64,000 nt of DNA from Nocardioides luti (GTDB taxonomy: Bacteria; Actinomycetota; Actinomycetes; Propionibacteriales; Nocardioidaceae): assembly GCF_014212315.1 (NCBI RefSeq), contig NZ_JACKXE010000001.1:2666001-2730000 (forward strand), read 5' to 3'. The notes beneath the pieces are model-generated. The model saw only the letters and a list, made by a program, of their open reading frames with translations. It was not told the DNA's origin and did no database searches. This document shows positions 19,077 through 27,629 of this stretch, piece by piece; within the stretch, counting starts at the first letter, position 1; the number at the start of each line of letters is the position of its first letter. Position numbers and translations under genes: made by a program.

Positions 19077-21425
19077 ATGACCGTGCCCGCTCCGCGGACC
19101 CGCACCGCCGCCGTCCTGGTGGCGATCTTCTCGCTCGTGCTCGTCGGCCTGGCCACCGTGGCCGGGTCGCAGGCGCAGGCGGCCGACGACGGCTTCACCG
19201 CGGGCGGCAGCGCGCGCCAGGTGTACGCCGTGGGCCTCCCGCCCGGCGCCGGTGTGAGCCTGCTCGACGCGAGCGGGGCCGTCGTGAAGCGGCAGCGGGC
19301 CAACGCGCAGGGCGGCGTGCTCTTCCGCCGCATCCCCGCGGGTCAGGGCTACCGGGTGCGCGAGGACGGCACCGGCCACCGCTCCGGACCGCTGACCGTG
19401 CACACGAACAGCCCGCGGCAGTGGAACAAGAAGATCTACGACCAGTCGATCCCCACGGACGGCTACGGCTACCTCACGACGCGCGACGGTACGAAGCTCG
19501 CCTACACCGTCCACCCGCCGACGAACCCCGCCGGCATCGCGGGCACGCCGCTCCCGGCGCCCCCGTCGCAGGCCTCCCCGCCGTACCCGACGCTGATCGA
19601 GTACTCCGGCTACGGCTACGCCAACCCCGAGAGCCCGACCAACGGCATCGCCGCGGTCGCCAACGCGATGGGCTTCGCGGTCGTCGACATCCAGATGCGC
19701 GGCACCGGCTGCTCCGGCGGCGCCTTCGACTTCTTCGAGCCGCTGCAGGCGATCGACGGCTACGACATCGTCGAGACCGTCGCCCGCCAGCCGTGGGTCA
19801 AGGGCGGCAAGGTCGGCATGTTCGGGATCTCGTACGGCGGCATCAGCCAGCTCTTCACCGCCGCGCTGCGCCCGCCCCACCTCGCGGCGATCTCGCCGCT
19901 GTCGACCATCGACGCGACCGCGACCACGCTCTACCCCGGCGGCAACCTCAACACCGGCTTCGCCGTCGCCTGGGCGCACGAGCGCCAGGAGCAGGCCCAG
20001 CCGGCCGGCACGGGTGCGAAGGGCACCCAGCCGTACGCCGAGCAGCGGGTCGCCGACGGCGACCAGGTCTGCACCGACAACCAGGCGCTGCACGGCGAGG
20101 CCGCCAGCCTGATCGGCAAGATCCGGAAGAACAGCCACTACAAGCCGAAGGTCGCCGACCCGCTCGACCCGGTGTCGTTCGTGCACAAGATCAACGTGCC
20201 GACCTTCATGGCCTGCCAGTTCGAGGACGAGCAGACCGGCGGCCACTGCCCGGCGCTGGTGCGCCACTTCACCGGCACCAAGAAGAAGTGGTTCACCTTC
20301 ACCAACGGGGCGCACATCGACTCGCTCGACCCCGAGACGATGAACCGGCTCTACGACTTCCTGTCGCTCTACGTCGCCGACCAGGCGCCGAACGTGAACG
20401 CCGCCGAGCTGCGCGCCGTCGCCCCGGTGATCTACCAGGCCGCCATGGGCATCCCCGAGGACGACCCGATCACACTTCCGGCCGACCCGGTGCAGCAGCA
20501 GCCGACGTACGACGCCGCACTCGCCGAGTTCGAGAAGGCGCCGTCGGTCCGGGTGCTGTTCGACAACGGCGCCGGCACGTCGCCGGACGGGCGCCAGACG
20601 GCCGGCGACCCGTACCCCGGCTTCGAGCACTCCTTCACCACGCTGCCCGTGCCGGGCGTCAAGGCCCGGTCGTGGTACCTCGGCGGCGGCAGCGCGCTGC
20701 ACACGAAGGCCCCCGCCCGTCGTCACGTGGTCCGCTACCGCTCCGACCCCCGTCTGCTGCCCGGCACCGATTTCAAGGGCGTCACCGGCACCGGCGGGCT
20801 CTGGGGCAACGCCTCGCAGTGGAGCTGGGACTGGAAGCAGCGCCAGCACGGCACCGCCGCGTCGTACGTCTCCGCGCCGCTGAAGAAGGACGTCACCACG
20901 GTCGGCGCCGGTGCGGTCCAGGTCTGGGTGCGCTCGTCGACCCGCGACCTCGACCTGCAGGCCACGATCAGCGAGGTCCGGAAGGGCAAGGAGACCTTCG
21001 TGCAGAGCGGGTGGATGCGCGGCAGCGAGCGCAAGCTCGCGACCGGGCGGAACAACCTGATGAAGCAGCGCTCGTCGCTGCTCGAGCCGGTCCCGTCGAT
21101 GCGGCGTGCCGACGTGCGCCCGATGCCGGCCGGGAAGTTCGTGAAGGTGGTCATCCCGCTGTACTTCCAGGGGCACGCCTACCGCTCCGGCTCGCGGATC
21201 CGCGTCACGATCTCCGCCCCCGGCGGCGAGCAGCCGATCTGGTCGTTCGCCCAGGCCCGCCCGCGCTCGGGGTCGTCCCTCGTGCGGATCGACTCCTCGC
21301 GCCGGCACCCGTCGCGGCTGGTGCTCCCGGTCGTCCCCGGCCTCGGCACCGACACCCCCGCGCCGCCGTGCCCGGGGCTGCGCAACGAGCCGTGCCGGGA
21401 CTACGTGCGGTTCACCAACCGCTGA
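19077..21425 (+). CDS. Secreted CocE/NonD-family (X-Pro dipeptidyl-peptidase S15-like) hydrolase
   Basis: The 782-residue precursor starts at an ATG preceded by ACAGGAGG and has a signal peptide cleaved near SQAQA-ADD. A beta domain of about 100 residues precedes the alpha/beta hydrolase core, where the nucleophile Ser252 sits in GISYGG. The RGTGCSGGAFDFFE stretch and the C-terminal jelly-roll domain (ending LVRIDSSRRHPSRL) match the S15/CocE architecture. Family members cleave Xaa-Pro dipeptides or esters such as cocaine and antibiotic esters, so acyl or peptide specificity is open. It is exported. No operon partner lies nearby; about 240 bases without a convincing gene separate it from the lipoprotein. 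Confidence 0.88.
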   Translation: MTVPAPRTRTAAVLVAIFSLVLVGLATVAGSQAQAADDGFTAGGSARQVYAVGLPPGAGVSLLDASGAVVKRQRANAQGGVLFRRIPAGQGYRVREDGTGHRSGPLTVHTNSPRQWNKKIYDQSIPTDGYGYLTTRDGTKLAYTVHPPTNPAGIAGTPLPAPPSQASPPYPTLIEYSGYGYANPESPTNGIAAVANAMGFAVVDIQMRGTGCSGGAFDFFEPLQAIDGYDIVETVARQPWVKGGKVGMFGISYGGISQLFTAALRPPHLAAISPLSTIDATATTLYPGGNLNTGFAVAWAHERQEQAQPAGTGAKGTQPYAEQRVADGDQVCTDNQALHGEAASLIGKIRKNSHYKPKVADPLDPVSFVHKINVPTFMACQFEDEQTGGHCPALVRHFTGTKKKWFTFTNGAHIDSLDPETMNRLYDFLSLYVADQAPNVNAAELRAVAPVIYQAAMGIPEDDPITLPADPVQQQPTYDAALAEFEKAPSVRVLFDNGAGTSPDGRQTAGDPYPGFEHSFTTLPVPGVKARSWYLGGGSALHTKAPARRHVVRYRSDPRLLPGTDFKGVTGTGGLWGNASQWSWDWKQRQHGTAASYVSAPLKKDVTTVGAGAVQVWVRSSTRDLDLQATISEVRKGKETFVQSGWMRGSERKLATGRNNLMKQRSSLLEPVPSMRRADVRPMPAGKFVKVVIPLYFQGHAYRSGSRIRVTISAPGGEQPIWSFAQARPRSGSSLVRIDSSRRHPSRLVLPVVPGLGTDTPAPPCPGLRNEPCRDYVRFTNR

Positions 21426-21611
21426 GGGGCGTCGCTGCCCGAGGCCCAGGGGGGTCTCGATCCGGCGGTGGCCCGGTCACCGATTCTGTGGGGGATGTGG
21501 TGGTCGGGTCATCGTCGCTCGGCGCGGCCTTGGTGCGGCGGTGGGTGATCAACCTTCGAGCGGTCCCGCGCGGTTGACGGGTCACCGCCGGTGAGCGCGC
21601 CCTCGGCTTGT

Positions 21612-21650
21612 GTGGTGGATCCGGTTCACCTGGTGAACCGGATTAACCAC
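21612..21650. terminator. Strong hairpin in the 0.8-kb spacer, possible terminator
   Basis: A perfect 12-bp stem, ATCCGGTTCACC with its reverse complement, has a single-base loop. It extends by five more pairs (GTGGT/ACCAC) after a two-base mismatch. It lies 190 bases after the stop of the secreted hydrolase. No T run follows. The sequence is unrelated to the 40-nt repeats next to it. Confidence 0.45.
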
Positions 21651-21675
21651 ATGGCGGTGGCGACTGGCATCGCAG

Positions 21676-22205
21676 GGTGGTTTCGAGACGGTCGCTGTGC
21701 GACCTCCTCAACCACCGGGATCCTGCAGCGCTGTGACGCGTGAAGCACCTGGCCCACGGCGTGTCGGGTGCTTCGTGCGTCATGGCGTGGCGGGGGGGGT
21801 CTCGATACGGTCGCTGCGCGACCTACTCGACCAACGAGGCCGGTGGGGTGGTTTCGATACGGTCGCTGCGCGACCTACTCGACCGACGAGGCCGACCACC
21901 GGCGGGTGGTTTCGAGACGGTCGCTGCGCGACCTCCTCAACCACCGGGATCCTGCAACGCTATGTCGCGTGAAGCACCTGGCTCTCGGCGTGTCGGGTGC
22001 TTCGTGCGTCATGGCGTGGCGGGGTGGTCTCGATACGGTCGCTGCGCGACCTACTCGACCAATGAGGCGGTCGCTGCGCGACCTACCCGACCAACGAGGC
22101 CGGTGGGGTGGTTTCGAGACAGGCGCCAGGGCGCCTTCCTCAACCACCGGGGCTGACCACCGAGGGTGGTTTCGAGACAGGCGCTGCGCGCCTTCCTCAA
22201 CCACC
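21676..22205. repeat. Cluster of about eight palindromic repeats with a 229-bp tandem duplication
   Basis: The 0.8-kb spacer between 21425 and 22213 carries no gene I can support. It contains repeat copies at 21676-21716, 21798-21837, 21847-21889, 21905-21945, 22023-22065, a fragment at 22068-22097, 22107-22148 and 22165-22205. The stretch 21676-21838 is duplicated, with few changes, 229 bases further on (21905-22067). Each unit also contains a different dyad, GAAGCACC/GGTGCTTC. Open frames across it only translate the repeats. Confidence 0.92.
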
Positions 22206-22212
22206 GGTCGGG

Positions 22213-23574
22213 CTACTCCCAGTGGTTGCGGTTGGTGGCGCCGTGGGGGCCGGCGAGGTAGCCGACGAACACCTCGTCCGGGTCCCAGGCGGCCCGCACG
22301 TCGGCGAGCCGTGACCACGCGGCGTCGGACATGACCCGCACCTGGCGGCGGGAGAGGTCGGAGTCGCCGAGGTACTGCCCCACGGTCACCGGCTCGAGGT
22401 CGGCCATGGCCGAGGCGAGCCACGCCTGGTTCGCTGCGTCGTCGTCGGGCGACTCCCACAGGACGTACGACGCCAGGTAGATCTCCGACTGCAGCGAGAA
22501 CGCCATGTCCGGCAGCTGGCGCAGCGGCGCCATCGAGAACCAGATGGTGAACGCCTTGGCGTTGGGGAGCGTGCAGTAGGCCCGGCGCATCGCGGGGACG
22601 ACCTGTGAGGCAGGACCTGACAGCCAGGCGTTGTCGACCGCCCACCGGTGCCCCTCGGGGTTGTCGACGAGCTGGCGGGCGCGCTGCTCGTCGATGGTCG
22701 TCGGGACCGCGTCGAGCACCATCAGCGCGCGGTCGAGCGCGGGGGAGGTGCGGAACGGCGCCAGCGCCGCGTCCGCCTCGGCGGCCGAGGAGACCAGCGC
22801 GACGCCGGTCACCAGCAGCACGGGCTCCGGTGCCAGCTCGGCGTCGGTCTTGGTCAGCGCCACGATCTCGACGGTGTCGGCGACCGACGCGTGGGTCTCG
22901 TGCAGCCAGGTCATCACCTCGTCGAAGTCGTCGAGTGAGTACGCCTGCACGGTCTGGCCGACGTACGCCGGTCGCTCCATCGTCCGCAGGTGGAAGCGCG
23001 TCACGACGCCGAAGAAGCCCGGCCCGGAGCCGCGCGCGGCCCAGAAGAGGTCGGCGTTCTCGGTCTCCGACGCCCGCACCAGCTCACCTGCGGCGGTCAC
23101 CACGTCGATCGCGACGACGTGCTCGGCCGCCCAGCCCCAGCCGCGGCAGTTCCAGCCCTGGCCGCCCTGCAGCAGGAAGCCGCCGATGCCGACGGTGGGG
23201 CAGTGACCGCCGGGGAAGAACCGCCCGCGCGCCTCGAGGTACGGCGACAGCTCGGCGCCCCCCTGCACGGCCGGGGACGCCGACACGATGCCGGTCGCGT
23301 CGTCGTACGAGATCTCGCGCAACCCGCCCAGGTCGATCACGAGCGCGTCGGTCCGCACGGACCACTGCGCCCACGAGTGCCCGCCGGAGCGGACCGCGAC
23401 CTGCCAGCCGCGCTCGCGCGCCAGCCGCACGGCCGCGACCACCTCCGCCTCGGAGGTCGGCCGCACCACGGCCGCCGGCTGCCGGGTGGCGAGTCGCCGG
23501 TTGAAGATCCGGTCGACCCGGGCCTCCTCGAAGCCCGCGTCCTCCGGCCCGACGAGCGGCAGGGGAGAGCTCAT
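22213..23574 (-). CDS. FAD-linked oxidase, berberine-bridge-enzyme type
   Basis: The 453-residue protein has a PCMH-type FAD domain. SGGHSW supplies His66 and GGHCPTVG supplies Cys125, the spacing expected for bicovalent flavin attachment as in glucooligosaccharide oxidase and BBE enzymes. A BBE C-terminal motif (DPDEVFVGYLAGPHGATNRNHWE) ends it. Such enzymes oxidise alcohols, sugars or benzylic positions with O2. There is no signal peptide. Its ATG overlaps the stop of the flavin monooxygenase gene upstream, so it is the last gene of a six-gene leftward operon with an ABC importer. Starts further upstream would lie inside the neighbouring gene. Confidence 0.88.
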   Translation of the reverse strand: MSSPLPLVGPEDAGFEEARVDRIFNRRLATRQPAAVVRPTSEAEVVAAVRLARERGWQVAVRSGGHSWAQWSVRTDALVIDLGGLREISYDDATGIVSASPAVQGGAELSPYLEARGRFFPGGHCPTVGIGGFLLQGGQGWNCRGWGWAAEHVVAIDVVTAAGELVRASETENADLFWAARGSGPGFFGVVTRFHLRTMERPAYVGQTVQAYSLDDFDEVMTWLHETHASVADTVEIVALTKTDAELAPEPVLLVTGVALVSSAAEADAALAPFRTSPALDRALMVLDAVPTTIDEQRARQLVDNPEGHRWAVDNAWLSGPASQVVPAMRRAYCTLPNAKAFTIWFSMAPLRQLPDMAFSLQSEIYLASYVLWESPDDDAANQAWLASAMADLEPVTVGQYLGDSDLSRRQVRVMSDAAWSRLADVRAAWDPDEVFVGYLAGPHGATNRNHWE

Positions 23575-24725
23575 CAGGCTGGAGCGACGAGGGCGTGCAG
23601 GGTCTGGCCCATGATCCGGCCGGGGTCGGCGCCGGGCGTCTCCGGGTGGATCTCCCACTCGGCGAGCTGGAGGCTGTTGTCGAGCACCATCTTCACGCGG
23701 GGGAAGCGGCGCTCCATGAACGCCGGCAGCACCTCGTCGACGGACGCGAAGTCACCCGACGTCAGCATCTCCGCCAGCACCACGGCGTCCTCGGCGCACA
23801 TGGCCGCGCCCTGGGCGATCAGCGGCGGGCAGGCGTGGGCGGCGTCGCCGATGATGATCGAGCGGCCGCGGTGCCAGGGGGCGTCGACGCAGATCGCCTC
23901 GATCCACTGGTAGTTCACGATCGCGTCGTCCGCCAGGGAGTCGCGCACCTCGCCCCAGATGCCGCCGTACCCGGCCCCGCGCTCCTTGAGCAGCGCGCCG
24001 TTCGGGCCCTCGCCGACGAAGGAGCGGTCGAGGTTCTCCTCGAGCAGGAAGGCGTAGCAGAGGTCCTCGGAGATGGGGGTGTAGCCGGCCTTGTACTTCG
24101 GGCCGCCGTAGTAGAGCTCCGAGCAGTCCATCGCGGCCGGCCGCTTCGCGACCGTGCGCCAGATGCCCATGCCGACCGCGTGCGGCTCGGTGTCGATGCC
24201 GATCATGGAGCGGACCTTGGAGCGGATGCCGTCGGCGCCGACGAGCAGGTCGACGGTCTCGGTCGAGCCGTCGGACAGTGTCACCGTGACGGAGTCGCCG
24301 TGGTCGTCGATCGCGGTGAGCGTGGTCTCGAGGCGTACGTCGACGCCCGCCTTCTCGACCTCGACCGCGAGGATGTCGGCGATGTCGCCGCGGACCGCGC
24401 CCATCGTGCCGGGCAGGTCGGGCCCGCCCATCGGCGGCGTGGGGATCTCCGCGATCACGTGACCGCCGTCGGCGGTCTTGAGCCGCAGGTGGTTGAAGGG
24501 GAAGCCGTGCTCGGCGAGCTGGTCGTAGATGCCGACGGAGCGGAAGGCCTTGAGCGCGTTGCCCTGGAGCGTGATGCCGTGGCCGACGCCGGTCAGGGTG
24601 CTGCGGAGGTCGACGAGCACCACCTGGACACCCTGCTGCGCGAGGGCGAGGGACAGCACGCCGCCGGCGATGCCGCCGCCGACCACGAGGACGCGCTCGA
24701 CGGTGGGGCTCTGGGACTCGGCCAT
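23574..24725 (-). CDS. FAD-dependent aromatic monooxygenase (PHBH-like, class A)
   Basis: The 383-residue enzyme starts with a dinucleotide-binding GGGIAGG, has the DG motif LLVGADGIRSKVR and the second FAD motif IIIGDAAHACPP. This is the p-hydroxybenzoate hydroxylase/UbiH group, which adds one oxygen to a phenolic or related ring using NAD(P)H. It lies between the HSL hydrolase and the BBE oxidase genes, with an ATGA overlap to the latter. In this setting it is a candidate for the ring-hydroxylation step before the extradiol cleavage encoded in the divergent operon. The substrate is unknown. Confidence 0.9.
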   Translation of the reverse strand: MAESQSPTVERVLVVGGGIAGGVLSLALAQQGVQVVLVDLRSTLTGVGHGITLQGNALKAFRSVGIYDQLAEHGFPFNHLRLKTADGGHVIAEIPTPPMGGPDLPGTMGAVRGDIADILAVEVEKAGVDVRLETTLTAIDDHGDSVTVTLSDGSTETVDLLVGADGIRSKVRSMIGIDTEPHAVGMGIWRTVAKRPAAMDCSELYYGGPKYKAGYTPISEDLCYAFLLEENLDRSFVGEGPNGALLKERGAGYGGIWGEVRDSLADDAIVNYQWIEAICVDAPWHRGRSIIIGDAAHACPPLIAQGAAMCAEDAVVLAEMLTSGDFASVDEVLPAFMERRFPRVKMVLDNSLQLAEWEIHPETPGADPGRIMGQTLHALVAPA

Positions 24726-24737
24726 GGGGATCTACTC

Positions 24738-25706
24738 CTAGGAGGTGGTGACGGGTGAGAGGGGGTCGGCCACGGTCGCGGCCATCAGGTCGAGGACCTG
24801 GTCGACGGGCTCCAGCCGCGCCGACAGGTTGAGGAAGCCGTGGAGCATGCCGGTCGCGAGGTGCTGGTGCACGGCGACCCCGGCATCCTCCAGCTGCTGG
24901 GTGAAGGCCTCGCCGGAGGAGCGCAGGTCGTCGTACTCGGCGTTGACCAGCACGACGGGGCACAGGCCGGTGAGGTCCGCCAGGGCCGGGAACGCGTAGC
25001 CGTCCGCCAGCTCCGGGGGGCCACCGAGGTAGTTGCTGTTGATCCCGGCGGTTGCCTCGGGCGTGAACATGAGCATCGGCGGGACCTCGGTCAGCCGGTC
25101 CCGCAGCTCGGGCGAGGGATCGGGCAGCTGCACGTGCTGGACGGGATAGACCGGGAGCAGCGCGGCCGGCAGCCAGCCGTCCTCGTCGCGCAGCCGCAGC
25201 GTCGCCGCGGTGGCGAGGTTGCCGCCGGCGCTGGCGCCGCCGACGCTGATCCGCGATGGGTCGACGCCCAGCTCGGCGGCGCTGTCCCGGACCCAGCGCA
25301 CGGCCGCCACGACGTCGTCGAGCGGCACCGGGTGGTGCACGCCGCCGACGGCGAGGCGGTAGTCCACGCTGACGACGACCGCTTCCGCCCGGGCGCAGAC
25401 CTCGCGCCCGGTGCGGTCGGCCTCGCCCATGTCGAGGTCGCCCATCATGAAGGCGCCGCCGTGCATCCACACGAGCGCCGGCCGGGCCGTCGACGCCGAG
25501 GCGTCGCCGTACACCCGGACGGGGACCGGGCCGTGCGGGCCCGGCACCGTCAGGTCCCGGGTGGGTACGTCGGGTGCCGCATCCACCGGCGGCGCCATGA
25601 ACTCGCGCATCCGGCGGTCCATCTCCGGGTCGGCCATGGCCGCCTGGATCGAGGGGATGCCCTCGAGCAGGTGGAAGCGGGAGGCGACCTCCTCGTGGAC
25701 GGGCAT
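24738..25706 (-). CDS. Alpha/beta hydrolase, hormone-sensitive-lipase (HSL) family
   Basis: This 322-residue esterase has HGGAF at residues 82-86 for the oxyanion hole and Ser159 in GGASAGG. A catalytic Asp lies in NAEYDDLRSSG and His in GMLHGFLNL. HSL esterases cleave short-chain or aromatic esters in the cytoplasm. The gene is four bases after the ABC ATPase gene and twelve before the flavin monooxygenase gene, so all are one transcript. It may release an acyl group from the imported compound before hydroxylation. The order of steps is inferred. Confidence 0.9.
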   Translation of the reverse strand: MPVHEEVASRFHLLEGIPSIQAAMADPEMDRRMREFMAPPVDAAPDVPTRDLTVPGPHGPVPVRVYGDASASTARPALVWMHGGAFMMGDLDMGEADRTGREVCARAEAVVVSVDYRLAVGGVHHPVPLDDVVAAVRWVRDSAAELGVDPSRISVGGASAGGNLATAATLRLRDEDGWLPAALLPVYPVQHVQLPDPSPELRDRLTEVPPMLMFTPEATAGINSNYLGGPPELADGYAFPALADLTGLCPVVLVNAEYDDLRSSGEAFTQQLEDAGVAVHQHLATGMLHGFLNLSARLEPVDQVLDLMAATVADPLSPVTTS

Positions 25707-25710
25707 GACG

Positions 25711-26520
25711 TCAGCGCGCCGGAGCGGCGTCGAACATCGAGGCCCGCGAGCCGGTGATCCAGCCGACCACGTGGTCGCGGTCGGTGGTCGCGGCGGGCAC
25801 GTCGGCGACCTTCTTGCCCCGGTTGAGGATCACGATGCGGTCCGCGACCTCGTAGCAGAGCGGGAGGTCGTGGGTGACGATCACGATCGCGATGCCCGCG
25901 TCGGCCATCCGGCGGATCAGCGCCTCGACGTTCTTGGTCTGCTCGTAGCCCAGCGCGGCGGTCGGCTCGTCGAGCAGCAGGATGCCCTGCGACTCGCCGT
26001 TGACGCGGATCGCGCTGCGGGCCAGGGCGACGACCTGGCGCTGGCCGCCGGACAGCATCTCGACCGGCCGGGTCATCGGCGCGGTGCGGACGCCGAGGCG
26101 GTCCAGCTCGGCCTCGGAGCTGCGCCGCATCGCCTTGCGGTCGACGAAGCCCAGCCAGCCGAGCGGGCCGCGGCGCAGCGTCTCCTGGCCCATGTTGAGG
26201 TTGGTGGAGATGTCCTGCGGCTCCACGAGCGCCAGGTCCTGGTAGACCATCTGGATGCCGGCGGAGGACGCGTCGCTGGGGGCGCTGAAGCTGTGCTCGG
26301 TCCCGTGCACGCGGATGCTGCCGTGCGAGGGCTTGTGCGCCCCCGACATCACCTTGAGGAGCGTGGACTTGCCGGCGCCGTTGTCGCCCAGCAGGGCCAC
26401 GACCTCGCCCGGGTTCACGTGCATGTCGATGCCGTCGAGCGCCCGGACGAAGCCGTAGTGCATCTCGATGTTGCTGAGCTGCAGGGCCGGCGTGCCGGTG
26501 CTGGAGGGGGTCGTGGTCAT
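25711..26520 (-). CDS. CUT2-type ABC transporter ATP-binding protein
   Basis: The 269-residue ATPase has Walker A GDNGAGKST at residues 45-53, a Q-loop in MVYQDLALV, the signature LSGGQRQ, Walker B ILLLDEPTAALG and the switch His in VTHDLP. It is a single nucleotide-binding domain, whereas ribose RbsA has two, so the active transporter must use a dimer. This is common in the FrcA/XylG-like branch of sugar-type importers. It follows the permease by three bases in the operon. The cargo is set by the binding protein, not by this subunit. Confidence 0.93.
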   Translation of the reverse strand: MTTTPSSTGTPALQLSNIEMHYGFVRALDGIDMHVNPGEVVALLGDNGAGKSTLLKVMSGAHKPSHGSIRVHGTEHSFSAPSDASSAGIQMVYQDLALVEPQDISTNLNMGQETLRRGPLGWLGFVDRKAMRRSSEAELDRLGVRTAPMTRPVEMLSGGQRQVVALARSAIRVNGESQGILLLDEPTAALGYEQTKNVEALIRRMADAGIAIVIVTHDLPLCYEVADRIVILNRGKKVADVPAATTDRDHVVGWITGSRASMFDAAPAR

Positions 26521-26522
26521 GA

Positions 26523-27629
26523 TCAGCCCTGCTTCGCGTGGACGGAGAGGTTGGCCGACATCAGCCGCTCGGAGACGCCGTTCTGGAGCATCCGCTCGAA
26601 CAGGAGCGAGAAGATCAGCAGCGCGCCGGTGGCAACCGTGGCCCAGTAGGGCTGGATGCCGCGGATGGTGAGGCCGTTGGCGATGGTGGCCAGGATCAGC
26701 GCACCGACGAGGACGCGGGGCAGCGAGCCCCGGCCACCGGTGAGCGAGACGCCGGCGAGTGCCACGGCCGTGAGGGCCGTGAAGATGATCGCCGGGCTGG
26801 CCGCCGGGTTGGCCTCGGTGACGTTGGCGGTGTTGACGAGCCCGCCGACCGCGGCCAGGAGACCCGAGATGACGAACCCGAGCACGGTGTAGCGGGTGCT
26901 GGGGATGCCGGCGCGGCGGACCGCCTCGGCGTTCGCCCCGACGGCCATCAGGCGCAGGCCGTCGCGAGTCCGGGTGAGGAAGATCGTCCCGATCACGAAG
27001 ACTGCGACCACGATGAAGACGGGGGCGGGGATGCCCGGGAACGTCGACCCGTTGTCGCCGAGCCGCAGGTAGCGGTGGGTGCCCATGAACTCGAGCTGGG
27101 TGAGGCCGGGGAACGTGTAGCCCCCGGCGACCACCGCGGCGAGCCCGGTGAGCACCGACAGCGTGCCGATGGTGACGATGATCGGGTTGAACCCGCGCAG
27201 GGTGATGAAGCCGTTGACCAGCCCGACCACGACGCCCGCCCCCAGGCCCGCGAGCAGCGCGAGCCAGGTGGGGTAGTCGTTCGTGAGCAGCCAGCCGCAG
27301 ATGCAGCTCGCGATCGCGGCCGTCCCCGGGAGGGACAGGTCCAGGACGCCGGTCATGATGCCGATGCCGACGCCGGCCGCGAACAGCGCCGTGAGGGCGC
27401 CGGCGTTCGCGATCAGCAGGGCGTTGTCGACGGTGAAGAAGTACGGCGAGCACCAGAACGCGAAGGCCACGATCAGCAGCCCCCACAGCATGAAGATGCC
27501 GCGGTCGCGCAGGAAGACGAGCACCGACACCGAGCGGGGGACGTCGTGCCCGGTGGGGACCGGGGCCGCGGCGTCGGCCGCGGCTCCGGTCCCTGCGGAC
27601 TCCACTTCAGAGCTGGTCACTGCGGTCAC
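26523..27629 (-). CDS. CUT2-type ABC transporter permease (RbsC/BPD_transp_2 family)
   Basis: The GTG start overlaps the stop of the binding-protein gene as GTGA and yields 368 residues. After a polar 40-residue N-terminus there are about ten membrane spans. GVLDLSLPGTAAIAS and the LTGGRGSLPRVLVGALIL segment are the conserved permease motifs of the ribose/branched-chain type. GANAEAVRRAGIP is the cytoplasmic coupling loop that contacts the ATPase. Longer upstream starts would run through the binding-protein gene and are rejected. It forms the channel of the importer. Confidence 0.92.
   Translation of the reverse strand: MTAVTSSEVESAGTGAAADAAAPVPTGHDVPRSVSVLVFLRDRGIFMLWGLLIVAFAFWCSPYFFTVDNALLIANAGALTALFAAGVGIGIMTGVLDLSLPGTAAIASCICGWLLTNDYPTWLALLAGLGAGVVVGLVNGFITLRGFNPIIVTIGTLSVLTGLAAVVAGGYTFPGLTQLEFMGTHRYLRLGDNGSTFPGIPAPVFIVVAVFVIGTIFLTRTRDGLRLMAVGANAEAVRRAGIPSTRYTVLGFVISGLLAAVGGLVNTANVTEANPAASPAIIFTALTAVALAGVSLTGGRGSLPRVLVGALILATIANGLTIRGIQPYWATVATGALLIFSLLFERMLQNGVSERLMSANLSVHAKQG

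Noticed and set aside
21697..22334. Open frames in the repeat cluster giving repeated RYGRCATYSTNE-like peptides
   Set aside because: They are direct translations of the palindromic repeats in several frames, with no conserved domain and no ribosome site.
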